Assembly: GCA_017438845.1 (NCBI GenBank)
Contig: JAFRUO010000024.1
Span: 1 to 52,454, forward strand
From: Clostridia bacterium
Lineage (GTDB): Bacteria > Bacillota > Clostridia > Oscillospirales > Acutalibacteraceae
Length of the DNA stretch: 52,454 nt
Direction of reading: 5' to 3'
A model generated the notes under the pieces. That model was not told where the DNA came from and did not search any database. It was given only the letters and a program-made list of their open reading frames with translations. Position numbers and translations under genes: made by a program. Shown here one piece after another: positions 43,487 to 51,427 of the stretch (within the stretch, counting starts at the first letter, position 1; each line of letters opens with the position of its first letter).

Positions 43487-45749
43487 TTTGCACCTCCAGT
43501 TCTGTTATCGTTTCAAATGCGGTAAGTCCAAGTGGATAAACCGCAAGTCTGCCTCGGTCGATTTCTGCGGCCTCGCCCTCGATGATTTCCGCATACTCGG
43601 TCTTCAGCTTCATACTGCCATTTTCATGAATAGTATAGGCGGTATCTGTGAGTACACGTGCAGGGAGGATTCTTCCATTAATGAATGGTTCCGTAACAAA
43701 TGGATTGATGACAATGCTCGTCAGCGAATCAAAGTCTGCTGTTGAAATAGTCAGCGAGTCCATACGGCCACGGTTCAGGTTCCGCTCGGTACCGCCAGAA
43801 ATCGTGTAAGACTTCCGGAGAGAAAACTGTGTATCGTCTTCGACATATTCCTGCCTGTATGACATCTTCCGTTTATCGCTTACGTCCACGATGTCATGAA
43901 CAATCGGAGCAAAGGTGCGCACGTTATCGGAAAGGGCATAAAGCGTCATGCCGGATAAGAGCACTGGCGACACAGCGTCGGAAGCTCCGGTCGGTTCCGG
44001 TGTATGGAGAATGGTCTCCACGGCTTCTTCAAAGGGAAGATGCTGAAGGCTGGAAAGCACAAGCGGAATATAGTCGTCACTGGCATCAATGCGGCCATTC
44101 CATCTGTCCTGAGCACCCAAGCCCTGACCTGTGATGGAAGCAATGATGTTCTGCGCATTTATCGTTGCGCTGCCGGGAGCGATAGTGATCCATACGGCAA
44201 AGGTGTGCAGTGTCTTTTCTGTCATATCCAGAAGCGGATAAAACAGGTTCAGGATATGAGCACCGGTGTGCCAAGTCTCCATCGGATGGAATTCCTCCAC
44301 CTCATGGCCGTCAACAACATACCCGACTCTGATGACAGACTGGCCGTCCTCCTGCCATTCCACAGGAACGGTAACAGTGGTTTCAAGCTCTCTGTCACTG
44401 GTGACGGGATTATCGTTCTCATCCGTGGTCTCTTCGGGAAGAATAGTGGTTCCTGTGCCTTCGGCTGTAACAGAGCGATCCACTGGCTCTGCCGTCACAT
44501 TTATAAGGACAGCAGCTTTAAACTCGCAGTCTGTTTCTTCTTGCGTGGCAAATTCCAGACTGACGATGAATACCGGTTCTTCGCCAAGAGTGTATGGCAT
44601 GGCATTCATATAGGAGTAGGTCGCCATCTTTGTGCTCTCGACAGAATTGATAAGCCCGGTGATATCTTTATCATTTTTGCTTTTTGCTTCCGCGAGGCGA
44701 GGATTCTTACCGACGCATTTTAAGGAGCATTTTCCATTGATCTTTGTTGTGATGGAGGTGATTGCAGCCATCTGGGAGGCATCTGCCTGCCCGCCGGTAA
44801 AGGTGAGGACATCACCGGGTTCCAGCGCAGGATCGCCTATGGTCTCGGAATCAAACGGAACATACCGAATGACTGAGATTGCATTCAGGATATTGTTGAG
44901 AATGCGGCTTCTGGTCTCATCAAGTCCGAATTGCAAAAGAGGGTTTGTCTCAAGATTCATGGTGAGGCCGTCGTCGGGATCGAGAGAATAATATTCTGCG
45001 GTATTAGTACGCCGGTTTGTGGAGCTGATTGCCGTATAGCGTGTTACAAAATCAGAAAAGCTGCTGGAGTAGCGGTGGGTATTATTTATCGTGCAAACCG
45101 GGCTTTCTCCGTACTGAACCAGCTGCAGCTTTCCTTCACGGTTGATAAAGGCAAACGAGCAGAGCGCCTGCGCGAGATAATGCAGAAAGTCACGCCAAGT
45201 TTCGATATCATTATCCGGATATATGCCAAGGAGCTCAGAGCCATTTGGCAGGGCTTCGATTTCTTCTTGTGTATGAGCAAGCTCCACATGGCAAGTCGTA
45301 CACATCGCGCTGAGAAAATCATAAGGATACCCGCTGGATTGCGCCTCGCTATACGCCTTATCAAAATTTAGCATCGCGTCATAGGCTTTTATCTCAAGCG
45401 TTTTTATTTTTCGGTTTGCCTCAGCAACATAGAAGATGCCCATCGGGACGTCCTCAACGGTGTCATCAGAGAGGTTCATATGAAAGATGAGCTCCACCTC
45501 TGCATTTTCCAAGGAATATCGGTCAATATCGGAAAACAGAGAAATCCCAAGCTCTGCTGCATAAACGGAGCCGAGTTCTATCTCGGAGGAGCCGGAGCAC
45601 TGTCTCGAAACGTAACCGGAGCCTTTTACAATATCCTTATTCTCGAAGGGATAGACCTTCCCGGATGTGGTAGTAATTGTTCCCGACCATGAAAAGGAGC
45701 GGGTGTTGTCCTGTATCGCTGTTTTATATGAATCAGATACGCTGTACAT
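43479..45749 (-). CDS. phage tail-tip/baseplate protein
   Basis: A 756-residue protein that begins MYSVSDSYKTAIQDNTRSFS. This is a typical opening of the hub or tail-associated protein encoded after the distal-tail-like gene in Gram-positive siphophages. The first 350 residues contain the hub-like segment (GSSEIELGSVYAAELGISLF, VPMGIFYVAEANRKIKTLEI, PGDVLTFTGGQADASQM). The C-terminal half is beta-rich and probably reaches out of the tail tip. No lytic domain is evident. GGAAAGGAG precedes the ATG. Confidence 0.75.
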   Translation of the reverse strand: MYSVSDSYKTAIQDNTRSFSWSGTITTTSGKVYPFENKDIVKGSGYVSRQCSGSSEIELGSVYAAELGISLFSDIDRYSLENAEVELIFHMNLSDDTVEDVPMGIFYVAEANRKIKTLEIKAYDAMLNFDKAYSEAQSSGYPYDFLSAMCTTCHVELAHTQEEIEALPNGSELLGIYPDNDIETWRDFLHYLAQALCSFAFINREGKLQLVQYGESPVCTINNTHRYSSSFSDFVTRYTAISSTNRRTNTAEYYSLDPDDGLTMNLETNPLLQFGLDETRSRILNNILNAISVIRYVPFDSETIGDPALEPGDVLTFTGGQADASQMAAITSITTKINGKCSLKCVGKNPRLAEAKSKNDKDITGLINSVESTKMATYSYMNAMPYTLGEEPVFIVSLEFATQEETDCEFKAAVLINVTAEPVDRSVTAEGTGTTILPEETTDENDNPVTSDRELETTVTVPVEWQEDGQSVIRVGYVVDGHEVEEFHPMETWHTGAHILNLFYPLLDMTEKTLHTFAVWITIAPGSATINAQNIIASITGQGLGAQDRWNGRIDASDDYIPLVLSSLQHLPFEEAVETILHTPEPTGASDAVSPVLLSGMTLYALSDNVRTFAPIVHDIVDVSDKRKMSYRQEYVEDDTQFSLRKSYTISGGTERNLNRGRMDSLTISTADFDSLTSIVINPFVTEPFINGRILPARVLTDTAYTIHENGSMKLKTEYAEIIEGEAAEIDRGRLAVYPLGLTAFETITELEVQSG

Positions 45750-45766
45750 TGCGCCGCTCCTTTCCG

Positions 45767-46129
45767 TTAGTATTCATTCAAATCAAAGCTGACCTTCCAC
45801 AACCCTTTTTTACTGGTGTCATGGGCAAGGGAAGTCTTGAAGCTGTCAATATACATTTCCCGTGTTTCACGAATCATCGTATCCGTATTAAAGAAAGCGA
45901 CTGTGAGCTTCGGCTTTGCCCGCATGAGAGACAGCTTCTTAAGCCATGCAGGAGAAACCTGAAAGGACACGGAGATTTTCACCACGCCGGAGCGGACGAT
46001 ATCCCGCTGGGTGGTTCCGGCCTCCGTCTCTCCGGAGCTGTCTGCCTCTACATCAGAAAGGGACAGGTCATAGGAGGCTGGAAGCGGCATCTCTACGCCG
46101 TCAATATTCAAATAGTGTGAAAAAGCCAT
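45767..46129 (-). CDS. small distal-tail-region phage protein
   Basis: A 120-residue protein containing FSHYLNIDGVEMPLPASYDL, SGETEAGTTQRDIVRSGVVK and KVSFDLNEY. This pattern recalls small uncharacterised proteins (DUF6711-like) encoded after tape measure genes in Firmicutes phages. Of two adjacent ATG codons, 46129 is better spaced to AGGAGG; that site lies within the last codons of the tape measure gene, with which it overlaps. Probably part of the tail tip. Confidence 0.68.
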   Translation of the reverse strand: MAFSHYLNIDGVEMPLPASYDLSLSDVEADSSGETEAGTTQRDIVRSGVVKISVSFQVSPAWLKKLSLMRAKPKLTVAFFNTDTMIRETREMYIDSFKTSLAHDTSKKGLWKVSFDLNEY

Positions 46130-48852
46130 CATCTGCCTCCTGACCGGAGCGCCATGCGCTGCTGGGCTGTGACAATCGTCTCGTCAAGCAGTGTGCCCCC
46201 AAGATATACCGGGATTGTGATATCGCCACCGCCGCCGAAGCCGGAAAGAGCCGTAACGATAGCAGAGGTCTGTCCGGCCACGGCCTCCTGAATCATGCCT
46301 CGTAGGGAGTCCACGCCGACGATAGCTTCCGCACCGGCTTCTCCTCCACCGAGGAGGGTGTTTCCGCTCATGCCGAAGATAGTCGGTGTATCGAGGATCA
46401 TGCCGTTTCCCATAGCTTTCTTGTACCACTCCACAGAGAAGTGCGGGATGGAAGGCGGGTTTAAAGAGAAACTGCCGGAAATAGAAAAGTGCGGCAGCTT
46501 GATCTTCGGAAGTTCCCAGTGGAAGTTGAAAACATTCTTCAGCTTGTTCACGATGCCGGAGATGAAGCTCCAGATCCCGTTGAACACATTTGATACTGTA
46601 TTTTTGATGCCATTTAAGACGTTTGTGATAGTGCTCTTAATGGCATTGAATGCTGTGGAGATACCGTTTTTCACGGTATTTACCACGGTCATGATAGTTG
46701 TTTTGATGCCGTTCCAGACGGTGGAAACCACAGTCTTTATGGCATTCATTACCGTGCTGACAGCTGTTTTTATCGCATTCCAAGCCGTGGTGATAAAGGT
46801 CTGGATTGCCGTGACGACTGTGGTGATTACAGTCTTTATGGCGTTCCATACCGTCGTGACCACTGTTTTTATCACATTCAGGACGGTCTCGATGATCGTC
46901 TTGTAAATATTGAAATAGGTGGTGACGATGGTTTTAATCACATTAAATACGGTCTCGAAAACGGTCTTTATGGCATTCCATATTGTTTCAAAAAAGGTCT
47001 TTATGGCATTAAAAACCGTCTGCACCGTGGTAGTGATTGCTGTCCACGCATTGGTAAGGAAGGTGCTGATCCCGTTTACTGCAGTTTCGAAGATGCCTTT
47101 TATGGTTTCCCAGACCGTGGAGAAGAAGCTCTTGATCGCTTCCCAAGCGGTAATCACCGCCTGCTTGATGTTCTCCCAGAGGTCGATCCAGAACTGCCGG
47201 AAGCCCTCGTTCGTATTCCACAGATAGATGAAGGCAGCCACCAGCGCAGTAATCGCAGCGATAATCAGGACGATAGGATTTGCCAGCATGGTAGCGTTCA
47301 GTGCTGCCATTGCACCTTTTACCACACCGATAGCAGTGGAAACCTGCGGTATGATCGTCATGATTGTACCGACGGCGGATATGATTTTTCCGACCACGAC
47401 GAGAATCGGGCCGATAGCTGCCGCCACAAGAGCGATCTTTACAATCGTCTGTTGCACTGGAGCCGGAATCTTGCTCCACATTTCAGCAAAACCTTTTAGC
47501 GCTGCGGAGATGTCCTTTAAGACAGGAGCAAGAACGGTAGCGAGGGTGTTTCCGATTTCTGCACCTGTCTCCTTCAGGGAGTTCATTGTCATCTTGAACT
47601 GGTCAATCGGATCGAGAGTCTCGTTGAAGGTGTTCTCGACACTTCCCTCAAAATCACCGAGGGAACCGGCAAGGTCATCAAAACTCAGCTTCCCGCTTTG
47701 GACAGCGTTATAGATGGCCGCGCCAGCCTTGCTTCCGAAAAGGTCATAGGCTGCTTGCAGCTTTTCTGTTTCAGAACCGTTTCCCTTCATGGTCTCGGAG
47801 AATCCGGCCAGCGCCTGATCCAGTGTCTTTCCGTCCTTCGTCGCATTTTTCATGGCGGTCTTAAGACCCATCATGGCAGACGAAGTATCAAGACCGGACA
47901 TTTCCACCATTCCCATGAAACCCGCAGCCTGCTGGGCGGTCAGTCCCATTTCCTTTAGCTGGATGGCGTTGGAGGAAAGAGCACCAGCAAGGGTATCCAT
48001 GTCGATGCCGGTGGCCTGTCCGGTTGCGTTTAAAGCATCAAGAAGGGAGTCCGCCTCGGAGGCATCCATACCGAAGGCGTTCATGACGGATGACACATTG
48101 TCGATGGATGTCGAGACATCGGTATTGTTGAGCTGGGCGAACTTTATGAATTTTGCGGAGAGATCATCAAGTGCCTGCCCGGTTAATCCAAAGCGGGTGT
48201 TGACCTCGCCGACAGCGGCACCGGCGGTTTCGAAGTCCGTCGGTATCTCTGTGGCGAGGTCTTTGACGATCTGGTTCATATCTTCCAGAGCTTTTCCTGT
48301 CGCACCGGTTTTTTGAGCAACGATATCAAGCCCTGCGTCCACTTCATTGAAGGCTGCAAGGGAGGCCGCGCCGATAGCCATAATAGGAGCTGTGACGTGA
48401 GTAGTAAGTCCTGTCCCTACGCTGGATATCTTGCCGCCGACCTCCTGCAGCTTGCTTCCGGCCTGCTTTAATGTGGCAGATATATGAGAGTCGGTTTCCC
48501 GGCACTGCTGTTCGAGGTTTTTGAGCTCGTTTTCTGTCTCTATAATCTCACGCTGCCATGCATCGTATTGCTGCTGGGTGACGGTACCGTTTTTGAGTCC
48601 AGCATCCATCTGGTCTTGCACGGACTTCAGCTGAGTGAGCTTGTCCTTCGTTTCGGAGACAGCCTGTTTTAAGAGCTTCTGTTTTTGCTCAAGCAGCGTA
48701 GTGTTCGTCGGGTCGAGCTTTAAGAGCTTGTTTACGTCTTTCAGCTGCGCCTGCGTATTCTTGATTTCTTTGTTGACTCCAGAGAGTGCCTTGGAAAGGC
48801 CGGTCGTATCGCCGCCGATTTCCACGGTTATGCCTTTTATTCTGTCGGCCAT
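46129..48852 (-). CDS. phage tail tape measure protein
   Basis: A 907-residue tape measure protein that sets tail length and is later released on DNA injection. Residues 1-115 are a coiled coil (IKGITVEIGGDTTGLSKALS, LKLDPTNTTLLEQKQKLLKQ). Residues about 140-450 form the conserved TP901-type domain (KTGATGKALEDMNQIVKDLA, VNTRFGLTGQALDDLSAKF, DLFGSKAGAAIYNAV). Hydrophobic helices lie near 470-545. Residues 559-767 are 19 consecutive 11-residue repeats. The C-terminal region has a glycine-rich GNTLLGGGEAGAEAIVG motif. It overlaps the next gene and follows the frameshifted tail chaperone pair. Confidence 0.95.
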   Translation of the reverse strand: MADRIKGITVEIGGDTTGLSKALSGVNKEIKNTQAQLKDVNKLLKLDPTNTTLLEQKQKLLKQAVSETKDKLTQLKSVQDQMDAGLKNGTVTQQQYDAWQREIIETENELKNLEQQCRETDSHISATLKQAGSKLQEVGGKISSVGTGLTTHVTAPIMAIGAASLAAFNEVDAGLDIVAQKTGATGKALEDMNQIVKDLATEIPTDFETAGAAVGEVNTRFGLTGQALDDLSAKFIKFAQLNNTDVSTSIDNVSSVMNAFGMDASEADSLLDALNATGQATGIDMDTLAGALSSNAIQLKEMGLTAQQAAGFMGMVEMSGLDTSSAMMGLKTAMKNATKDGKTLDQALAGFSETMKGNGSETEKLQAAYDLFGSKAGAAIYNAVQSGKLSFDDLAGSLGDFEGSVENTFNETLDPIDQFKMTMNSLKETGAEIGNTLATVLAPVLKDISAALKGFAEMWSKIPAPVQQTIVKIALVAAAIGPILVVVGKIISAVGTIMTIIPQVSTAIGVVKGAMAALNATMLANPIVLIIAAITALVAAFIYLWNTNEGFRQFWIDLWENIKQAVITAWEAIKSFFSTVWETIKGIFETAVNGISTFLTNAWTAITTTVQTVFNAIKTFFETIWNAIKTVFETVFNVIKTIVTTYFNIYKTIIETVLNVIKTVVTTVWNAIKTVITTVVTAIQTFITTAWNAIKTAVSTVMNAIKTVVSTVWNGIKTTIMTVVNTVKNGISTAFNAIKSTITNVLNGIKNTVSNVFNGIWSFISGIVNKLKNVFNFHWELPKIKLPHFSISGSFSLNPPSIPHFSVEWYKKAMGNGMILDTPTIFGMSGNTLLGGGEAGAEAIVGVDSLRGMIQEAVAGQTSAIVTALSGFGGGGDITIPVYLGGTLLDETIVTAQQRMALRSGGR
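46552..47178 (-). repeat. 19 consecutive 11-residue repeats in the tape measure gene
   Basis: The 627 bases encode exactly 19 hendecads, residues 559-767, with consensus [WF]-N-x-I-K-T-x-[VI]-x-T-[VA] and no insertions. The periodic aromatic and isoleucine positions fit a long helical bundle along the tail axis. DNA identity between units is moderate, so the repeat is old or under selection at the protein level. Confidence 0.93.
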
Positions 48853-48870
48853 GCGGTGACCTCCTTCCAG

Positions 48871-49035
48871 TTAAAATCGATCCATCTGCGCCTGCGTAGC
48901 GACCTCGGCGAACGGATAATCGTCCATGTCCATTTCTGAATACATATCGTTGACAGTCCCGATAGTGAGCAAATCGAGCTCCGAGATATGAAGCCCGATC
49001 TGCACACACCGGAGTAAAAAGAGCGGGGTTGTCAT
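48871..49035 (-). CDS. tail assembly chaperone, frameshift extension (gpT-like)
   Basis: A 54-codon open frame overlapping the end of the upstream chaperone gene in the -1 frame. It reads MTTPLFLLRCVQIGLHISEL and ends FAEVATQAQMDRF. Size, acidic content and position between the chaperone and the tape measure gene match the T part of the G/GT tail chaperone pair. Although it has its own ATG, expression is expected mainly as a G-T fusion of about 179 residues through the slippery site at 49056-49062. The T part would recruit the tape measure or tail tube protein. Confidence 0.85.
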   Translation of the reverse strand: MTTPLFLLRCVQIGLHISELDLLTIGTVNDMYSEMDMDDYPFAEVATQAQMDRF

Positions 49036-49409
49036 TTCCCGCTCAGTCTGGTGATGTTTTTTTTAGAGGTGACCTGCTGTTCCACATTCAGTCCCCAGAG
49101 CTCGATGATCTGAGGGAGAATCTCGTAGATCGAGAAGGTATTGAACTGGTCAAGCCAGTCCTCCGGAGTATCCGGGACATCCGGATTCTGGTGTTTTGCC
49201 ATGAGCCACGCGATGTTCTCGAAAAGCTCAAGAGAGAAGGTGTCCAGATTGGAATTATCCGGATCGTTTTCATCGATGCCTTTCTGCAGCTCATTTAAGT
49301 CCTTGTAGATATCCCGGTGGAACTTGTTTCTGTATAAACGAGGGATGGCGGCAGAGGCACGGAAGGTGACCTCCTTGCCGTCAATCTCAACGGATTTCGT
49401 AACAGCCAT
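49032..49409 (-). CDS. tail assembly chaperone (gpG-like)
   Basis: A 125-residue protein containing KSVEIDGKEVTFRASAAIPR, YRNKFHRDIYKDLNELQKGI and WLDQFNTFSIYEILPQIIEL, the pattern of Gram-positive siphophage tail chaperones that coat the tape measure protein. It follows the major tail protein and precedes the tape measure gene. Near its end TCT-AAA-AAA-AAC provides a -1 frameshift site producing the longer GT form. AAGGAGG precedes the ATG. Confidence 0.9.
   Translation of the reverse strand: MAVTKSVEIDGKEVTFRASAAIPRLYRNKFHRDIYKDLNELQKGIDENDPDNSNLDTFSLELFENIAWLMAKHQNPDVPDTPEDWLDQFNTFSIYEILPQIIELWGLNVEQQVTSKKNITRLSGK
49056..49062 (-). promoter_or_regulatory. -1 programmed ribosomal frameshift slippery site
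   Basis: Read on the minus strand, the heptamer A-AAA-AAC sits in the zero frame of the gpG-like gene, 22 nt before its stop codon. It is part of a run of eight A. A -1 slip joins the gpG-like frame to the 54-codon gpT-like frame. This is the classical arrangement in long-tailed phages. Confidence 0.9.
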
Positions 49410-49420
49410 ATTGCGCCTCC

Positions 49421-50029
49421 TTATTCAACCGTATCTTCCGCAGGCGTCTCAGGAACACTGGCAGAGGCCTGCGGCTGATAAACTGCGTTGTACCAGTTGT
49501 TGTAGGTCTCCTCGCTGGTATTGGTGCCGGTCTTGACCTTTACGAGACCGGAAGGAAGAGGAGTTGCCGTGATGGAGAGCGTTTCCGTCTGAACCTCGGT
49601 GGAATCTTCCTTCGTACTGCCGGATACAGAGGGACGGGTTGCGCTGCAATAATACATGCAGTGACGGATCTTTCTCTGGTCGCCGGAGAACTCAAAGAGC
49701 AGTGCAAAGTGCTCAGGCTCCACATCCTTGTTCTCGGCAATGACGCCATTGGCATCTTCGGTTTCGTGCATGACGTCCGTAAGAAAGCTCTCAGGAATCA
49801 GCGCCAGCTCAAAGTCGCCGGAATAGCCGTTGTTGTTTGAGACCATGTAATATACGGAATCATCCGCATAGAACGGGTCGTTTTCTCCCTCCGCGTCAAG
49901 CGAAAGGGATACAGCACCGGGCATCGCAACAGGCGTGCCGAATGAAACGGTACCGTCCTCAGCCAGCGTTGCGATAGCGTAGTGGCAGTTTTTAAGGCCA
50001 AACTTGACCTTGTTTTTCTTATTAGCCAT
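49421..50029 (-). CDS. major tail protein (phi13-type)
   Basis: A 202-residue tail tube protein resembling the phi13-family major tail proteins of Firmicutes phages: VKFGLKNCHYAIATLAEDGT, FGTPVAMPGAVSLSLDAEG, FYADDSVYYMVSNNNGYSGD. The C-terminal part (TPLPSGLVKVKTGTNTSEET onward) is a Thr/Ser-rich tail. AGGAGG precedes the start. It lies between the tail terminator-like gene and the tail chaperone, as expected. Confidence 0.92.
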   Translation of the reverse strand: MANKKNKVKFGLKNCHYAIATLAEDGTVSFGTPVAMPGAVSLSLDAEGENDPFYADDSVYYMVSNNNGYSGDFELALIPESFLTDVMHETEDANGVIAENKDVEPEHFALLFEFSGDQRKIRHCMYYCSATRPSVSGSTKEDSTEVQTETLSITATPLPSGLVKVKTGTNTSEETYNNWYNAVYQPQASASVPETPAEDTVE

Positions 50030-50035
50030 AGTGGT

Positions 50036-50362
50036 TTAACCTCCTATCATCTGTGTTTGGTAAAGAACCTCGTACATCTTTTCCGATTCGATCCAGACCT
50101 CTGACTTCTCATAGGGAAGCTCATGGGCGATAAGGATGTCCTCGATCTGGGTTTCTGTTTCCGGATCTTTTACGTCCGTGTATAATTCGATGTTCAGCTC
50201 ATCAATTTTCTTGAACACCGTGTCATCCGCGAACATATTGTCAGAGCCCGGATATAGAAAAACGAGGAAGGGTGGGTCTGGTGACTCGCCTTCGGCAAAA
50301 TGGTCGTAGGCGAGTGGGAGTCCGGCTTCCTCCAGCATTTCAATTACATTTTCGTATGTCAT
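50036..50362 (-). CDS. tail terminator/completion-type phage protein
   Basis: A 108-residue protein (VIEMLEEAGLPLAYDHFAEG, PPFLVFLYPGSDNMFADDT, ELNIELYTDVKDPETETQIE). This resembles the small proteins encoded between the gp10-like gene and the major tail gene in HK97-type phages, which cap the tail tube. It is 2 bp from the gp10-like gene. Assignment rests on size, position and weak motif likeness. Confidence 0.75.
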   Translation of the reverse strand: MTYENVIEMLEEAGLPLAYDHFAEGESPDPPFLVFLYPGSDNMFADDTVFKKIDELNIELYTDVKDPETETQIEDILIAHELPYEKSEVWIESEKMYEVLYQTQMIGG

Positions 50363-50363
50363 A

Positions 50364-50747
50364 TCAGCCGCCTTTCAGTTTCTGCTCAATGGTAGTTACC
50401 AGTTTTTCGTTCCCGCGCTGTTCGGCTGCTGCGATATGTGGTTTGGCAGCGACACGTCCGCCGCCGCGCTTGGCGTGCCCATGCTCTAAGAGGTGTGCAA
50501 TCTGATAGCGATTCCTCGAATGCACCACCAGATCGATGCTCTCGGAGTCTTCATGGACATTTTTTACCGACCAGCTTTTCTTGTACTTTCCGGTATCCAC
50601 AGGAGCACCGGCCTGTATATCTTTCCGGACGGACGCAGCCGTTTCCTTGACAGCAGCCTTTAAGTCATCAGAGGCAAGCTCCGCATATTTCTCCAGTTCA
50701 TCCATGATGGCGGAGTCCATTTCATCGATTGATACGGTTCTGTTCAT
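50364..50747 (-). CDS. HK97 gp10-like phage protein
   Basis: A 127-residue protein with the HK97 gp10 pattern: AAVKETAASVRKDIQAGAPV, DTGKYKKSWSVKN, VVHSRNRYQIAHLLEHGHAK, KPHIAAAEQRG. This family acts at the head-tail junction or tail completion. It overlaps the head-tail adaptor gene upstream by 4 bp (ATGA) and is followed after 1 bp by the terminator-like gene. Confidence 0.92.
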   Translation of the reverse strand: MNRTVSIDEMDSAIMDELEKYAELASDDLKAAVKETAASVRKDIQAGAPVDTGKYKKSWSVKNVHEDSESIDLVVHSRNRYQIAHLLEHGHAKRGGGRVAAKPHIAAAEQRGNEKLVTTIEQKLKGG

Positions 50748-51076
50748 GACTTCTTCTCCAGCTTGCAGTTGAATTTCAGGCTGTTATGCTTATAGCCCAT
50801 CGGATTCACATAGGTGATGTTGTAGGTGCGGCCTTCCGCGATGATCCGGTATTTTGTCGAATCCACATCCGCAAGCTCAGAGCAGTAGCGGCAGGTGAAG
50901 TCCAGCGATTCCTCCGGATTGATGACTACACCGGAAGATTCGGAACCGGAGCTCGTGCCGACAGTCGCCCAGCAGGAGAAATAATCCGCCCAGCCGGTTA
51001 TGTGGTTTCCGTATTTGTCGACGATGACCGTATTTTTCTGGAAAGTGACGCGCACCCTCATAGCTGCTATATTCAT
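50744..51076 (-). CDS. phage head-tail adaptor (head closure) protein
   Basis: A 110-residue protein of the SPP1 gp16-like head-closure family: VTFQKNTVIVDKYGNHITGW, FTCRYCSELADVDSTKYRII, YNITYVNPMGYKHNSLKF. It seals the filled capsid and connects the tail. It overlaps both neighbours by 4 bp, indicating coupled translation. GGAAGGAG precedes the ATG. Confidence 0.9.
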   Translation of the reverse strand: MNIAAMRVRVTFQKNTVIVDKYGNHITGWADYFSCWATVGTSSGSESSGVVINPEESLDFTCRYCSELADVDSTKYRIIAEGRTYNITYVNPMGYKHNSLKFNCKLEKKS

Positions 51077-51408
51077 GAAAACGCTCCTTCCCGTATTGCA
51101 AAAAGAAGTGAGCGTAGTGTCATGGTAAGAGCATGGTGGTCTGCTTCCTCCCTGTGCTCAAAGAGATAGGCACAGGTATAGAGGATAGCGACCTTCATGG
51201 TTTCCCGGATTGCAGACAGCTCCGCTTCGGTATATTCATCAGAAGAATCCGCATCGGAGTCGACCACTTCCCACTGATCATCCGTAAGTCTTGCAATATC
51301 AATACATAAGCGAATTGCGGAGGCCAAGAGGATACCGACCGTGGCATCCTCATCCGACGAATCTACGCGCAGATAGGCCTTCGCATCTTCAGTTGAAATC
51401 AAAGCCAC
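51073..51408 (-). CDS. phage head-tail connector (gp6-like)
   Basis: A 111-residue, mostly helical protein (ALISTEDAKAYLRVDSSDED, ILLASAIRLCIDIARLT, RETMKVAILYTCAYLFEHRE) of the gp6/gp15-like connector family that binds the portal. It starts with GTG behind GGGAGGTG. The acidic stretch DSDADSSDEYTE is in a family-typical loop. It lies 19 bp after the capsid gene. Confidence 0.9.
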   Translation of the reverse strand: MALISTEDAKAYLRVDSSDEDATVGILLASAIRLCIDIARLTDDQWEVVDSDADSSDEYTEAELSAIRETMKVAILYTCAYLFEHREEADHHALTMTLRSLLFAIREGAFS

Positions 51409-51427
51409 GGTCGTTCACCTCCCTGCC

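Noticed and set aside
46552..47178. Regular 33-bp periodicity could suggest a CRISPR array.
   Set aside because: The period matches 11 codons of a coding repeat in the tape measure gene; units are diverged, contiguous and have no spacers.
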